Shown here in pieces: positions 1 through 8,303 of a DNA stretch of 64,000 nt. Each line of letters starts with the position of its first letter. Positions within the stretch are counted from its first letter, which is position 1. This DNA is from SVFI01 sp045643145 (GTDB taxonomy: Bacteria > Bacillota > Clostridia > Lachnospirales > Lachnospiraceae), in assembly GCA_045643145.1 (NCBI GenBank), contig JAZUKG010000163.1:1-64000 (forward strand), written 5' to 3'. The notes beneath the pieces were generated by a model, which was given only the letters and a program-made list of their open reading frames with translations, did not search any database and had not been told where the DNA came from. The translations under genes and the position numbers were made by a program.

Positions 1-632
1 GCATCTTTGCTGACATAGATTTCTGTCGGCATGAAAGAACAGTATTTCTTGATGACTTCTTTTGCCTTGTATTCATTGCAAAATTCCAGGCATTCTTCAT
101 TCAGGAATAAAGTAATGGTAGTTCCAACTTCTGTCTTGTCGCCGTCTGCCATATCATATTCTGTACCACCGTCACATTCCCAATGAACCGGCTTTGCACC
201 CTCTTTATAAGAAAGAGTATCAATGTGTACCTGATCTGCCACCATAAATGCAGAGTAGAAACCAAGTCCGAAATGACCGATAATCTGGTCATCGCTTGTT
301 TTATCTTTATATTTTGTAATAAAGTCTGTTGCTCCGGAAAAAGCAATCTGATTGATGTATTCTTCTACTTCATCCTCTGTCATTCCAAGACCGTTATCCT
401 GAATGGTAATTGTTTTCTTTTCAGGATTTAAAACAACGGAAATCTTGCCCTTGAAACCTTCCGGAAGTTCGTACTCACCCATCATGTCGAGCTTTTTCAG
501 CTTTGTAATCGCATCGCAGCCGTTTGAAATCAGCTCACGATAAAAGATGTCATGATCTGAGTAAAGCCATTTCTTAATAATCGGGAAAATATTATCACTG
601 TTAATTGATAAACTTCCATGTGTGTTTGCCAT
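1..632 (-). CDS. htpG: Molecular chaperone HtpG (Hsp90), 5' part only
   Basis: Cytosolic ATP-dependent Hsp90 chaperone that remodels client proteins. The gene runs off the left edge, so only about 210 N-terminal residues are present. They form the GHKL ATPase domain: the N-box ELISNGCDA (about residues 33-41), the DNGLGM nucleotide loop (79-84), and GHFGLGFYSAFMVA (about 119-132), which contributes to the ATP lid. The ATG is preceded by an AAAGGA ribosome binding site. Upstream lie a near-consensus promoter and a perfect CIRCE element, so HrcA control is likely. In Bacillus subtilis htpG is not an HrcA gene, so the wiring differs here. Identity is secure; everything past the N-terminal domain is outside the window. 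Confidence 0.96.
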   Translation of the reverse strand, partial: MANTHGSLSINSDNIFPIIKKWLYSDHDIFYRELISNGCDAITKLKKLDMMGEYELPEGFKGKISVVLNPEKKTITIQDNGLGMTEDEVEEYINQIAFSGATDFITKYKDKTSDDQIIGHFGLGFYSAFMVADQVHIDTLSYKEGAKPVHWECDGGTEYDMADGDKTEVGTTITLFLNEECLEFCNEYKAKEVIKKYCSFMPTEIYVSKD

Positions 633-688
633 AAAAAATCATTCCTTTCTTTGTTAAAACACGGAAAGCTTTTCGCCTTCCAAAAATG

Positions 689-717
689 ATTGTATGCTTC
701 CCCTATCTAAAAGTCAA
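689..717 (-). promoter_or_regulatory. Sigma-A-type promoter of htpG
   Basis: On the minus strand a -35 TTGACT (712-717) and a -10 TACAAT (689-694) are separated by exactly 17 bp. The transcript would start near 682, about 50 nt before the htpG ATG. The CIRCE element lies 7 bp upstream of the -35 box rather than over the start site. Confidence 0.8.
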
Positions 718-724
718 GACAAAA

Positions 725-751
725 TTAGCACTCGAACTCGTCGAGTGCTAA
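725..751. promoter_or_regulatory. CIRCE element (HrcA operator)
   Basis: Perfect match to the canonical operator: TTAGCACTC (725-733), a 9-nt spacer, and GAGTGCTAA (743-751). CIRCE is bound by the heat-shock repressor HrcA. No hrcA gene is in the window. The only gene placed to be controlled is htpG, since the gene on the other side ends here on the same strand. Confidence 0.93.
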
Positions 752-801
752 CAACCTGTGTAAGTCCTTGATTTTAAAGGCTTTTTGCAAATATTAAACT
801 T

Positions 802-1890
802 TTATAAACTGCTGTCTGGCTCCTGAAAAAGTTCATTGAAAATTTTGAAAAAACTCTGCGTTGTGACATTTTCATCATGGATATAAGTCAGACTTTCAAA
901 CAGTTCATCATTCAAGTCACGAATCTGTGTTTTGGTGAAATCATCATAAATACTCGAAAAGGCTTCTTCCTTTCTCTGATTGAGAATCTGAACCTTTCGG
1001 ATATCTGTCTGTTCTCTGTCAAGTGTCGAGATACATTTACAGATAATTAATCCTTCCTGCGTTTTTATGATATCACTGACTTCATCCTTTCCGAGGTTAA
1101 AGGCTACCTCTTCGAGTGCCATGTCCACTTCTCCCTTTGGGAAAGAAATGGTGATCTGATCTGCTTCATTGTATCTGGCTGCCAGGGAATCAAAATCCTC
1201 ACCATGGGAAAGCTGTTTTTTAATATCCTCCATGGTTCTTCTGGCCTGATTCAGACCATCCTGCGAAAATGGATGTTCCTGTCCTTTTTCATCTCTGGCT
1301 GTGGTACGAATCAGAATCTGACTGACGGTAACCATTCTGGCCTCGTCATCACTGATTTCCGGATTGGTATCTTTGATGATTAGCTGATATACCTTGTTTG
1401 CCAGTGCATACTCTTCATAGAGTTTTTGGATATCCTCATATTCTACTTCCAAAAGGGTACGCTCTGTATCATTGAGACTGTCAAAATACTGCTTGGCGCC
1501 TTCTGCTGCTCGCTGAATATCTTCCTGAGACAGTTCCAGATTTTGCTCCTTTGCCAATAGGTTCATGGTCTTGATCTGAGCGATTCTGGCCAATACGACC
1601 TGCTGCATTTTATCTCCCAGCGTCGCATTGTCTATCGTTTCATCCCAAATCTGCGGTCCGTAAATGGCTTCGTATTCATTTTGCATATTGGTTAAATACA
1701 CCATGTATTCCGACTTTTTACAGGAGATAGCTCCGATACGAAACAGCTCATCTGCTTCAAAGCCGGTGGTGAATACCACCTGCGTCACCTGCCCATCTTC
1801 TGCCTGATCCTTTTGGCACGCTGTGCACAAACAGGCCAGACTGATTGCAGCAAGTAAAAGACTTAGGCGTCTTTTATATCTATACTTCAT
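802..1890 (-). CDS. PrsA/SurA-like peptidyl-prolyl isomerase lipoprotein
   Basis: 362 aa. A basic N-terminus and hydrophobic stretch end in the lipobox LCTAC, with the lipidated Cys at residue 25, so the mature protein should be anchored outside the membrane. Residues about 60-170 resemble a SurA/PrsA N-terminal chaperone region. A parvulin-type rotamase domain follows at about 187-292, starting VSQILIRT, with the paired FDSLAARYNEAD and GEVDMALEEVAFNLGKDEVS segments seen in parvulins. The likely role is folding of exported proteins. It starts 21 bp after the flavoprotein gene stops and is probably co-transcribed with it. Family assignment is good; substrate is unknown. Confidence 0.82.
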   Translation of the reverse strand: MKYRYKRRLSLLLAAISLACLCTACQKDQAEDGQVTQVVFTTGFEADELFRIGAISCKKSEYMVYLTNMQNEYEAIYGPQIWDETIDNATLGDKMQQVVLARIAQIKTMNLLAKEQNLELSQEDIQRAAEGAKQYFDSLNDTERTLLEVEYEDIQKLYEEYALANKVYQLIIKDTNPEISDDEARMVTVSQILIRTTARDEKGQEHPFSQDGLNQARRTMEDIKKQLSHGEDFDSLAARYNEADQITISFPKGEVDMALEEVAFNLGKDEVSDIIKTQEGLIICKCISTLDREQTDIRKVQILNQRKEEAFSSIYDDFTKTQIRDLNDELFESLTYIHDENVTTQSFFKIFNELFQEPDSSL

Positions 1891-1911
1891 TTATTTCTCT
1901 TTCTTATTTTC

Positions 1912-3318
1912 TTATTTATTTTCCATTGCTTTTACAATGCTTCTGGCAACGCTGATACCGTTTGCCGAAGCCTGCTGAAGGCCTCTCGTTACACCGGCTC
2001 CGTCTCCGATGGCACGCAGTCCCTTTACACTGGTCGCAAATTCTTTATCCACCACGACACGGTTTGAGTAGAATTTAACCTCTACGCCGTAAAGCAGTGT
2101 TTCATCTGCAGCCAGGCCCGGAGTTACCTTGTCCAGTGCCAAAATCATTTCCTCAATATCCACCATGATACGATGCGGGAATACCAGTGATAAATCTCCC
2201 GGCACTGCATCTTTCAAAGTCGGCATCAGATTGCGTCTGCATAAACGCTCCTCTGTGGTTCTGCGGCCTCGTCTGAAATCTCCAAAGGTCTGTACCATAA
2301 TCTTTCCGCCGCAAAGCATATTGGAAAGCTGTGCGATATGTTTTCCGTATTCAATCGGAGTATTAAACGGCTTGGTAAAGTTTTTGGATACCAGGATGGC
2401 AAAGTTTGTATTGTTTGTCTTGAAATCCTGTGCCTTGTATGCATGTCCGTTTACTACCGCAAGTCCGTTTTCATAATACTCAGTGGCTACCTCTCCGGAT
2501 GGATTGGTACAGAAGGTTCTGACCTTGTCATCAAAGGTCGGAGTATGATAAATCAGCTTTGCTTCATATAAATTTTCGTTTAAGAACTGCATCACTTCAT
2601 CACGCACTTCCACACGTACACCGATATCTACCGTTCCTGAAGTAGTTTCAATTCCGATTTCCTGACATTTATTTTTAAACCAGTCTGCGCCTTCTCGGCC
2701 AACCGCTGATACGATTTCTTTTGCTGTAAAGGTTTCGCCCTTATCTGTTAAAATACCATAGGCAGTGTTATCTTCGACCAGAATCTTGTCTACCATGGTA
2801 TTAAACATAATTTCAACGCCCTGATCGATGAGATGCTGCTGAAGCTTGGAATAAATTTTATATCCTTCTTCGGTTCCTAAATGTCTGATTGGGCATTCTA
2901 CGAGCTTTAAGTTAGCATTGATTGCTTTCTTTCTGATTTCTCGTATTTCGGCTGCTTTATCTACACCGTAAACTTTGGTATCAGCTCCGAATTTGAGATA
3001 AATCGCATCTGATTCACCAATCAGCTTTACCGTTTCATCATAGCCTAAAATAGCCGGTAAATTGCCGCCCACATCCGGTGACAGAGAAAGCTTTCCGTCC
3101 GAAAAAGCACCTGCTCCGGCAAAGCCTGTTGTGATGGAACATGGCTGACAGCCTACGCATTGTTTTGTCGTTCTCTTTGGACAAAGTCTCTTTTCAATAC
3201 TGCGTCCTTTTTCTACCATCAGTACCTTTAAGTCTTTGTTTTGCTCCATTAATTCATAGGCGCAAAAAATACCGCCTGGTCCTGCTCCGATAATAATTAC
3301 ATCATAAGTTTTTGCCAT
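1912..3318 (-). CDS. FAD-dependent oxidoreductase, COG2509-like
   Basis: 468 aa. The N-terminal dinucleotide-binding signature GAGPGG (residues 11-16) and a second FAD contact near the C-terminus (AIGDGAGVTRGLQQA) mark a two-dinucleotide-fold flavoprotein. A cysteine-rich stretch CPKRTTKQCVGCQPC (about 47-61) followed by FAGAGAFSDGKLSLSP is typical of the uncharacterised FAD-dependent dehydrogenase family COG2509. The physiological substrate is not known. There is a strong AGGAGG ribosome binding site 8 nt before the ATG. The upstream neighbour is hicB, 27 bp away on the same strand, so read-through from the toxin-antitoxin promoter is possible. Confidence 0.85.
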   Translation of the reverse strand: MAKTYDVIIIGAGPGGIFCAYELMEQNKDLKVLMVEKGRSIEKRLCPKRTTKQCVGCQPCSITTGFAGAGAFSDGKLSLSPDVGGNLPAILGYDETVKLIGESDAIYLKFGADTKVYGVDKAAEIREIRKKAINANLKLVECPIRHLGTEEGYKIYSKLQQHLIDQGVEIMFNTMVDKILVEDNTAYGILTDKGETFTAKEIVSAVGREGADWFKNKCQEIGIETTSGTVDIGVRVEVRDEVMQFLNENLYEAKLIYHTPTFDDKVRTFCTNPSGEVATEYYENGLAVVNGHAYKAQDFKTNNTNFAILVSKNFTKPFNTPIEYGKHIAQLSNMLCGGKIMVQTFGDFRRGRRTTEERLCRRNLMPTLKDAVPGDLSLVFPHRIMVDIEEMILALDKVTPGLAADETLLYGVEVKFYSNRVVVDKEFATSVKGLRAIGDGAGVTRGLQQASANGISVARSIVKAMENK

Positions 3319-3345
3319 AATTAATTACCTCCTAATACAACTCTT

Positions 3346-3684
3346 TTATCCCATTGCAACATACTGAGTAATCGCATGAACAACAGCAGCGTTTAAGGAT
3401 TCTCCATCAGCTTCAGCTTTTAAAGCTAATTGCTTATGCAAATCCGGTGTAACTCTTACATTAAAAGCACCCTTATATTCTTTCTCCGGTTGTTTACCTA
3501 TTTCTTTACAATAATCTATATAATCATCTACTGATCTATAGAAAATTTCTTTGAATTCTTTTACATCGTTTGCATGAAATGCTATGATATCCGTTATTCC
3601 AATCAGTCTTCCAACTAATATATCATCGTCTGAATCATATGTCATTGCTGTATGATATCCTTTGTATTCTAATAGCTGACTCAT
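3346..3684 (-). CDS. hicB: HicB-family antitoxin with ribbon-helix-helix domain
   Basis: 112 aa. Residues about 1-65 fit the partial RNase H-like HicB fold (YKGYHTAMTYDSDDDILVGRL, then a helix ending SVDDYIDYC). Residues about 75-110 (FNVRVTPDLHKQLALKA, then SLNAAVVHAITQYV) are an Arc-type ribbon-helix-helix DNA-binding domain. The antitoxin should neutralise HicA and repress its own operon. It follows hicA by 3 bp, the toxin-first order common in this class. An inverted repeat over the hicA promoter is the likely operator. Confidence in the family is high from sequence and partner; activity is inferred. Confidence 0.9.
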   Translation of the reverse strand: MSQLLEYKGYHTAMTYDSDDDILVGRLIGITDIIAFHANDVKEFKEIFYRSVDDYIDYCKEIGKQPEKEYKGAFNVRVTPDLHKQLALKAEADGESLNAAVVHAITQYVAMG

Positions 3685-3687
3685 AAT

Positions 3688-3945
3688 TTAAACCTCCTTG
3701 ATTTCTTTCAGAAATTCTTTTACCATTTCTACTTGGTATTTATATAACTCATTTCCGGGATGTGGTTGATCAAATTGTAACACTCTATTTGTTTTTGTAT
3801 GAGTGTATTTTATACCAGAACCTCTTCCACCATCCCCTTTTTTGCAATTACACTTAGACATTAGCTGATTAAGTTCCCTCATTGTAAAATTTTTAGGATA
3901 TGGTTTTCTAAATAATTTTTCAATCAATTCTTCCTTCTTAGGCAT
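3688..3945 (-). CDS. hicA: HicA-family mRNA interferase toxin
   Basis: 85 aa, basic, with the small double-stranded-RNA-binding-like fold expected for HicA. The segment GSGIKYTH and the block QFDQPHPGNELYKYQVEMV match the HicA branch that carries a conserved PHPGNELK-type motif. The Gly-Ser-His triplet of the best-studied HicA toxins is not present: the residue after GS is Gly, and the nearest histidines are in YTH and PHP. The protein also has an unusual CNCKKG stretch. It would cleave mRNA when freed from HicB. It is the first gene of the operon and has a good AAAGG ribosome binding site. Confidence 0.85.
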   Translation of the reverse strand: MPKKEELIEKLFRKPYPKNFTMRELNQLMSKCNCKKGDGGRGSGIKYTHTKTNRVLQFDQPHPGNELYKYQVEMVKEFLKEIKEV

Positions 3946-3963
3946 GTAACAACCTTTCTCTTT

Positions 3964-4012
3964 TGTAACTATTTTATAGTTACATTGTACATTTCAATTT
4001 CTTTTATGTCAA
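3964..4012 (-). promoter_or_regulatory. hicAB promoter and overlapping palindromic operator
   Basis: On the minus strand TTGACA (4007-4012), a 17-bp spacer and TACAAT (3984-3989) form a near-perfect promoter. A perfect 9-bp inverted repeat TGTAACTAT-TTT-ATAGTTACA occupies 3964-3984, overlapping the last base of the -10 box and the start site. That is the position expected for autorepression by the ribbon-helix-helix domain of HicB. A partial copy of the half-site occurs upstream near 4025-4031. Confidence 0.85.
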
Positions 4013-4030
4013 TAACTAGTTTTTGGTTAC

Positions 4031-4075
4031 AAAAAAAAAGATGCTAAAACTTGATTTTACTCAGTTTTAAGCACC
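4031..4075 (-). terminator. Rho-independent terminator of tRNA-Trp
   Basis: Reading on the minus strand, GGTGCTTAAAACT pairs with AGTTTTAGCATC, with one bulge, and is followed by a run of nine T. It lies just downstream of the tRNA and upstream of the hicAB promoter. Confidence 0.8.
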
Positions 4076-4087
4076 TTTTGTCTGAAG

Positions 4088-4158
4088 CAGGAGAAGAGGG
4101 AATCGAACCCCCGTTAACGGTTTTGGAGACCGCCGCACTACCGCTGTACTATTCTCCT
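4088..4158 (-). tRNA. tRNA-Trp (anticodon CCA)
   Basis: 71 nt cloverleaf on the minus strand. The acceptor stem is AGGAGAA with TTCTCCT plus discriminator G. The D-arm GTAC/GTGC has a short 7-nt loop. The anticodon arm is GCGGT-CTCCAAA-ACCGT, giving anticodon CCA. The variable loop is TAAC and the T-arm is GGGGG-TTCGATT-CCCTC. The 3' CCA is not encoded. It has its own promoter and terminator and separates the HicBA pair from degV. Confidence 0.95.
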
Positions 4159-4178
4159 ATGGTTTTGCACCGAGGTTT

Positions 4179-4207
4179 ATTATAACAAAGCCTCTGGCAA
4201 AACGCAA
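4179..4207 (-). promoter_or_regulatory. Promoter of tRNA-Trp
   Basis: Minus-strand -35 TTGCGT (4202-4207) and -10 TATAAT (4179-4184) are 17 bp apart, ending about 20 bp before the tRNA 5' end. Confidence 0.7.
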
Positions 4208-4238
4208 GCATTTTTTATAAAATAATTGATTTATCGAC

Positions 4239-5117
4239 TTAAGCCTCCACGCTGTCGGATTCGCCCGCCTCTTCCCGGCAAATATATACGATTCCATAAG
4301 CGTTTGGTCCGATATGGGTTCCGATGGTCGAACCGATTTCACGGAATTTTACTTCTTCTCCGAGCATTTCATTTTTCTGCAGAGAATGTGCTAACAGTGC
4401 ACTGTTTTTCTTGTCATAGGAATAAATAACATAGATTGGATAATCATAATCGATTGGCTTTTTCTCCATCATCTGAACAATAGCCTTGCAAACATGACGG
4501 TTTCCGATTTGCTTACCGCACATTTCCACGTTACCTTCCTGTCCCAAGGTAATGATAGGTTTTAAATTAGCAAGCTTACCAATGCTGGCTGCACTTCTGG
4601 AAATACGACCGCCCTTGTATAAATATTCCAGTGTATCAAGTCCTGCAAAAAGGGTAACTCTGGATCTGAGCGCTTCAATATTTTTCACGATTTCCGGAGC
4701 ACTTAACCCCTTGTCTCTCATACGTACCGCATTATCCACGATAAAACGCATTCCCAAGCTTGCAGACTTACTGTCTACGATGTAAATATTGTCATATTCC
4801 GCCATTTCCTTGGCCATCATAGCGGTCTGATAAGTACCGCTAAGAACACCTGCAATCAAAATGACGATTAAATCATCTTTATTTTCTTTTGCTTCTTCAA
4901 AAGCATCTAAAAAGCTGGCCGGTGAAGGCTGCGCTGTCTGAGGGAAGTATTCACCATCAATCAGTCTCTCATAAAACATATCCTTGGTAAGCTCTACTCC
5001 ATCTAAAAAGCTTTCTGTACCAAAAGTAACTGTCATAGGAAAGATCCCAATTTTTCTTTTCTCTATTTCTGCCATGGTATAGTCAGCAGCAGAATCTGTC
5101 ATAATCTTTATAGCCAT
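4239..5117 (-). CDS. DegV family fatty-acid-binding protein
   Basis: 292 aa, the usual DegV length. The N-terminus has the family signature MTDSAADY, and later blocks include QPSPASFLDAFEEA, AGVLSGTYQTA and YKGGRISRSAASIG, all typical of DegV/FakB proteins, which bind a fatty acid between two domains. FakB-type members present exogenous fatty acids to FakA kinase; no FakA is in the window, so the exact role is open. It begins 17 bp after the stop of the flavoprotein at 5135 and is probably in the same transcript. Cytosolic; no signal peptide or membrane segment. Confidence 0.93.
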   Translation of the reverse strand: MAIKIMTDSAADYTMAEIEKRKIGIFPMTVTFGTESFLDGVELTKDMFYERLIDGEYFPQTAQPSPASFLDAFEEAKENKDDLIVILIAGVLSGTYQTAMMAKEMAEYDNIYIVDSKSASLGMRFIVDNAVRMRDKGLSAPEIVKNIEALRSRVTLFAGLDTLEYLYKGGRISRSAASIGKLANLKPIITLGQEGNVEMCGKQIGNRHVCKAIVQMMEKKPIDYDYPIYVIYSYDKKNSALLAHSLQKNEMLGEEVKFREIGSTIGTHIGPNAYGIVYICREEAGESDSVEA

Positions 5118-5134
5118 CTTTTCTCTCTACTTTC

Positions 5135-6688
5135 TTATTTCTTTTCTTCGTGATATTCTTCCTCAGTATTTACACTCCAGATATTGGATTTGTCCCGGCG
5201 TCCGGTTAAGATGTTGTCCACCGCTTCAAAGGAAGTACACATAGAATGGTCAATATTGTTGTATCTGTGCTGTCCGTTTCGACCGACACAGTATAAATTC
5301 TCAATGGTATTAAGGTATGCAATCAATTCATCAATTCTGTCATAGGTATCAAAATAAGCAGGATATGCTTTCTTTACCTTTTCCATATGAGTATCGATGA
5401 CATCCTTTTCGCTGCTGATCAGGCCAATCTTTACCATTTCGGATACACCCATCTTGGAGAACTCTTCTTCTGTCATATTCCAGTACTTATCACCTTCATT
5501 GACAAAGTATTCCAGTCCTACCCAAACGGTATGCTCCAGGTCTTTGACCATATATGGAGACCAGTTGTTGTAAATCTGAAAACGTCCCATCATAACACGT
5601 CTGTCCTGTACGTAAACCCAGCAGTCAGGCACGATATTTCCAACCGTTTTCAATTTAGTCTTGTTCTCCAGATTCAGCTTTGGAACCAGTACTCCGAGAG
5701 TCATATAATCTCTGTACGGAAGACCTGCGGCAATTTCTGTCATTTCAGCCGGAACATCGTTCATTCCCAGTACTAAATCCTTGAGCGGCATAGAAGAAAT
5801 AATATAATCTCCTGATGCATTAATCTCCTGTCCGTCCTTTACATAGGTAAGTCCTGTTAAGGCGCCATTTTCATCCTTTTGGATTTTCACGACCTTTGCA
5901 CCCTGAATGATGGTACCGCCCATCTGTGTTACCTTGTCAGCAGTTACCTCCCAGAGCTGTCCCGGTCCGAGTTTTGGATATTTAAACTGCTCTATTAATG
6001 AGGTTTCCACCTTTCGGTTCTTTTTATGAAAAATCTTTCCGAAAATATCTTTGAGAATCGCTGCAATGGAAAGACCTTTTACTCTTTGTTTTCCCCAGGA
6101 AGCATCGATTTCTCTCGGATGACGTCCCCAGAGATTTTCTGTATAGTATTCAAAAAACATTTCATATAAACGTCTTCCGAATCTGTTGATATACAGATTT
6201 TCCAGATTGTCTTCTTTTTTCTTGCAAAACAGGGACACAAAATAACTAAAGCCAACCTGTATGGTTTTGATAAAGCCCATATTTTTAAAGGTTTCAGGCT
6301 TTAATGAAATCGGGTAGTCATAAAACTTATCATCAAAAAAGATACGTGATACTCTGTGTCTTATTAGCATCATCTCATCTTCTTTTTCCGGATCACGGCC
6401 ACCCTTTACGAGAGGCACTTCTCTTCCCAGCATGATATCGTCCTTGGCAGGAGCTCCCTGCATCGGAAGAATCTGATCCCACCATTCATTTACCTGATCA
6501 ATTTTAGAAAAGAATCTGTGACCACCCATATCCATACGGTTTCCTTTGTAGTTTACCGTTTTGGAAATTCCGCCAAATTCATAGCTTTCTTCTAAAACAA
6601 CAACCTCTATTTCATTGGATCTTTTTAGTAATTCATAGGCAGCGGTCAGACCAGCCGGTCCTGCTCCTATTATTAATGCTTTTTTCAT
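5135..6688 (-). CDS. FAD-dependent amine-oxidase-fold oxidoreductase (UDP-galactopyranose mutase/protoporphyrinogen-oxidase-like)
   Basis: 517 aa. It starts with a clear FAD-binding Rossmann motif, IIGAGPAGLTAAYEL (residues about 6-20), then the GG doublet region GGISKTVNYKGNRMDMGGH typical of the amino-oxidase/UDP-galactopyranose mutase superfamily. The C-terminal FAD contact is NLYCVGRNGQHRYNNIDHSM. Family members from anaerobes are often found near glycan genes, but no glycan cluster is visible here, so the substrate is unknown. It has its own extended -10 promoter. Transcription continues into degV. Confidence 0.8.
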   Translation of the reverse strand: MKKALIIGAGPAGLTAAYELLKRSNEIEVVVLEESYEFGGISKTVNYKGNRMDMGGHRFFSKIDQVNEWWDQILPMQGAPAKDDIMLGREVPLVKGGRDPEKEDEMMLIRHRVSRIFFDDKFYDYPISLKPETFKNMGFIKTIQVGFSYFVSLFCKKKEDNLENLYINRFGRRLYEMFFEYYTENLWGRHPREIDASWGKQRVKGLSIAAILKDIFGKIFHKKNRKVETSLIEQFKYPKLGPGQLWEVTADKVTQMGGTIIQGAKVVKIQKDENGALTGLTYVKDGQEINASGDYIISSMPLKDLVLGMNDVPAEMTEIAAGLPYRDYMTLGVLVPKLNLENKTKLKTVGNIVPDCWVYVQDRRVMMGRFQIYNNWSPYMVKDLEHTVWVGLEYFVNEGDKYWNMTEEEFSKMGVSEMVKIGLISSEKDVIDTHMEKVKKAYPAYFDTYDRIDELIAYLNTIENLYCVGRNGQHRYNNIDHSMCTSFEAVDNILTGRRDKSNIWSVNTEEEYHEEKK

Positions 6689-6749
6689 TCTGGATCCTTG
6701 TTACTTTCTTTAAATTAGTCTTATTTTGCCGCCTAAGACTTCACACTAA

Positions 6750-6778
6750 ATTATAACATAAAACAAAAGGCTCGACAA
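6750..6778 (-). promoter_or_regulatory. Promoter of the 5135-6688 flavoprotein gene
   Basis: Minus-strand -35 TTGTCG (6773-6778), 17-bp spacer, -10 TATAAT (6750-6755) with an extended TGn. The -35 box is embedded in the radA terminator hairpin, so terminator and promoter share bases. Confidence 0.72.
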
Positions 6779-6794
6779 CTATGTGTCGAGCCTT
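6760..6794 (-). terminator. Rho-independent terminator of the clpC-radA operon
   Basis: A perfect 11-bp stem, AAGGCTCGACA (6767-6777) with TGTCGAGCCTT (6784-6794), has a 6-nt loop. On the minus strand it is followed by TTTTGTTTTA. It lies about 130 bp past the radA stop. Confidence 0.88.
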
Positions 6795-6923
6795 AAGTTT
6801 TGTGTAAAAGGGGAATTCTTTCGGAATTGTAATTAACATTATATTCCTTGGACAATTAAAAGTATATTATCTTACCGTTCACAATTCTATAAATATATTG
6901 AACGAAAATAACACTATATTGCT

Positions 6924-8303
6924 CTATCCAAGTAAAATATTAATCATTTCGGATAAATTTGCAACTCCGTAGAGCTTCATCCCATCTGTTTTATGTTGTT
7001 TTAAATTCTCATAATTGCTCATCGGCATTACGCAGGAAGTAAATCCCAGCTTCTTTGCCTCCAGCATTCTTTGCTCAGCCATGCTGACGCCTCGAACTTC
7101 TCCTGACAGTCCGACTTCACCAAAAATAACCATCTTGGGATCGAGTGCCTGGTTCTTGAAACTGGAAACCATAGCCGCTACCACGCCAAGGTCGAGCGCC
7201 GGCTCCATCAGTTTGAGTCCGCCTGCTAAATTGACATAGGCATCCATCTGTCCCATATGCATACCGACCCTTTTTTCCAGTACAGCCATGAGGAGATTAA
7301 CTCTGTTTAAATCCAAACCGGTACACTGTCTTCTCGGCAGGTTAAAGCTGGTGTCACAGATCAGTGCCTGAATCTCGATTAGCAGAGGTCTCGTGCCCTC
7401 CATCGCGCAGGCAACCACACAGCCGCTGGCATCCTTGGGTCTGCCGTCCAGCATATATTCTGACGGATTTAAGACCTGTCTGAGTCCATCCTGACACATT
7501 TCAAATACACCGATTTCATTGGTGGATCCAAAACGATTTTTCACTCCGCGAAGAAGTCTGTAGGATGCATGTCTTTCGCCCTCAAAGTACAGCACAGTAT
7601 CCACCATATGCTCGAGTACCCTCGGACCTGCTACGGTTCCTTCTTTGGTCACATGTCCTACGATAAAAATCGCACAGCCCTGGCTTTTAGCCAGCCTCAA
7701 AAAAACACCGGTTGCTTCTCTTACCTGAGATACGCTTCCGGGTGCTGAACTCGCTCTGTCGCAAAACATGGTTTGAATAGAGTCTATGATAACCACCTTT
7801 GGTTTTTCTTTTTGTATGGTCAGTTCAATGCTGTCCAAATCTGTTTCGCACAGTAGCTTCAAATGATCCGTAAATTGACCGATTCGCTGCGCCCTTAATT
7901 TAATCTGGCTGAGGGATTCCTCTCCTGATATGTATAAAACATTCATTTCCTGATCGGAAAGATTTTTACATACCTGTAAAAGAAGAGTGGATTTCCCGAT
8001 ACCGGGATCTCCACCCACTAATGTTAGCTGACCTAATACGATTCCTCCGCCCAGGACTCTGTCGAATTCGTCAATCTTTGTATACAATTTGTCCTCCGAA
8101 GACAGGGATACTTTAGATAATGGCATAGGAGTCTGGCTTTCTGATAAGTGCATACCTTTGGAGCTTTGACTGCTCTTGGGATATACCAGTTCCTCTGTCA
8201 TCGTATTCCAGGATTTACATCCCGGACATTGTCCCATCCACTTCGAAGATTCATAGCCGCATTCTGCGCAAAAGAATTTGGAAACTACTTTCCCTTTTGC
8301 CAT
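6924..8303 (-). CDS. radA: DNA repair protein RadA (Sms)
   Basis: 459 aa. RadA is a RecA-like ATPase that promotes branch migration during recombinational repair. The N-terminal zinc finger uses Cys12, 15, 26 and 29 (CAEC and CPGC). The Walker A motif is GGDPGIGKST (about 95-105), followed by the RadA-specific KNRFGS block. The C-terminal Lon-protease-like domain carries AGGLKLMEPALDLG and FGEVGLSGEVRGV. The length is normal. The gene begins immediately after the small gene at 8304 and ends the clpC operon, as radA follows clpC in many Firmicutes. Confidence 0.97.
   Translation of the reverse strand: MAKGKVVSKFFCAECGYESSKWMGQCPGCKSWNTMTEELVYPKSSQSSKGMHLSESQTPMPLSKVSLSSEDKLYTKIDEFDRVLGGGIVLGQLTLVGGDPGIGKSTLLLQVCKNLSDQEMNVLYISGEESLSQIKLRAQRIGQFTDHLKLLCETDLDSIELTIQKEKPKVVIIDSIQTMFCDRASSAPGSVSQVREATGVFLRLAKSQGCAIFIVGHVTKEGTVAGPRVLEHMVDTVLYFEGERHASYRLLRGVKNRFGSTNEIGVFEMCQDGLRQVLNPSEYMLDGRPKDASGCVVACAMEGTRPLLIEIQALICDTSFNLPRRQCTGLDLNRVNLLMAVLEKRVGMHMGQMDAYVNLAGGLKLMEPALDLGVVAAMVSSFKNQALDPKMVIFGEVGLSGEVRGVSMAEQRMLEAKKLGFTSCVMPMSNYENLKQHKTDGMKLYGVANLSEMINILLG

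Noticed and set aside
6795..6923. Second hairpin or small RNA between radA and its terminator
   Set aside because: Only a short AT-rich stem (AATTC with GGAATT) was seen, with no promoter.
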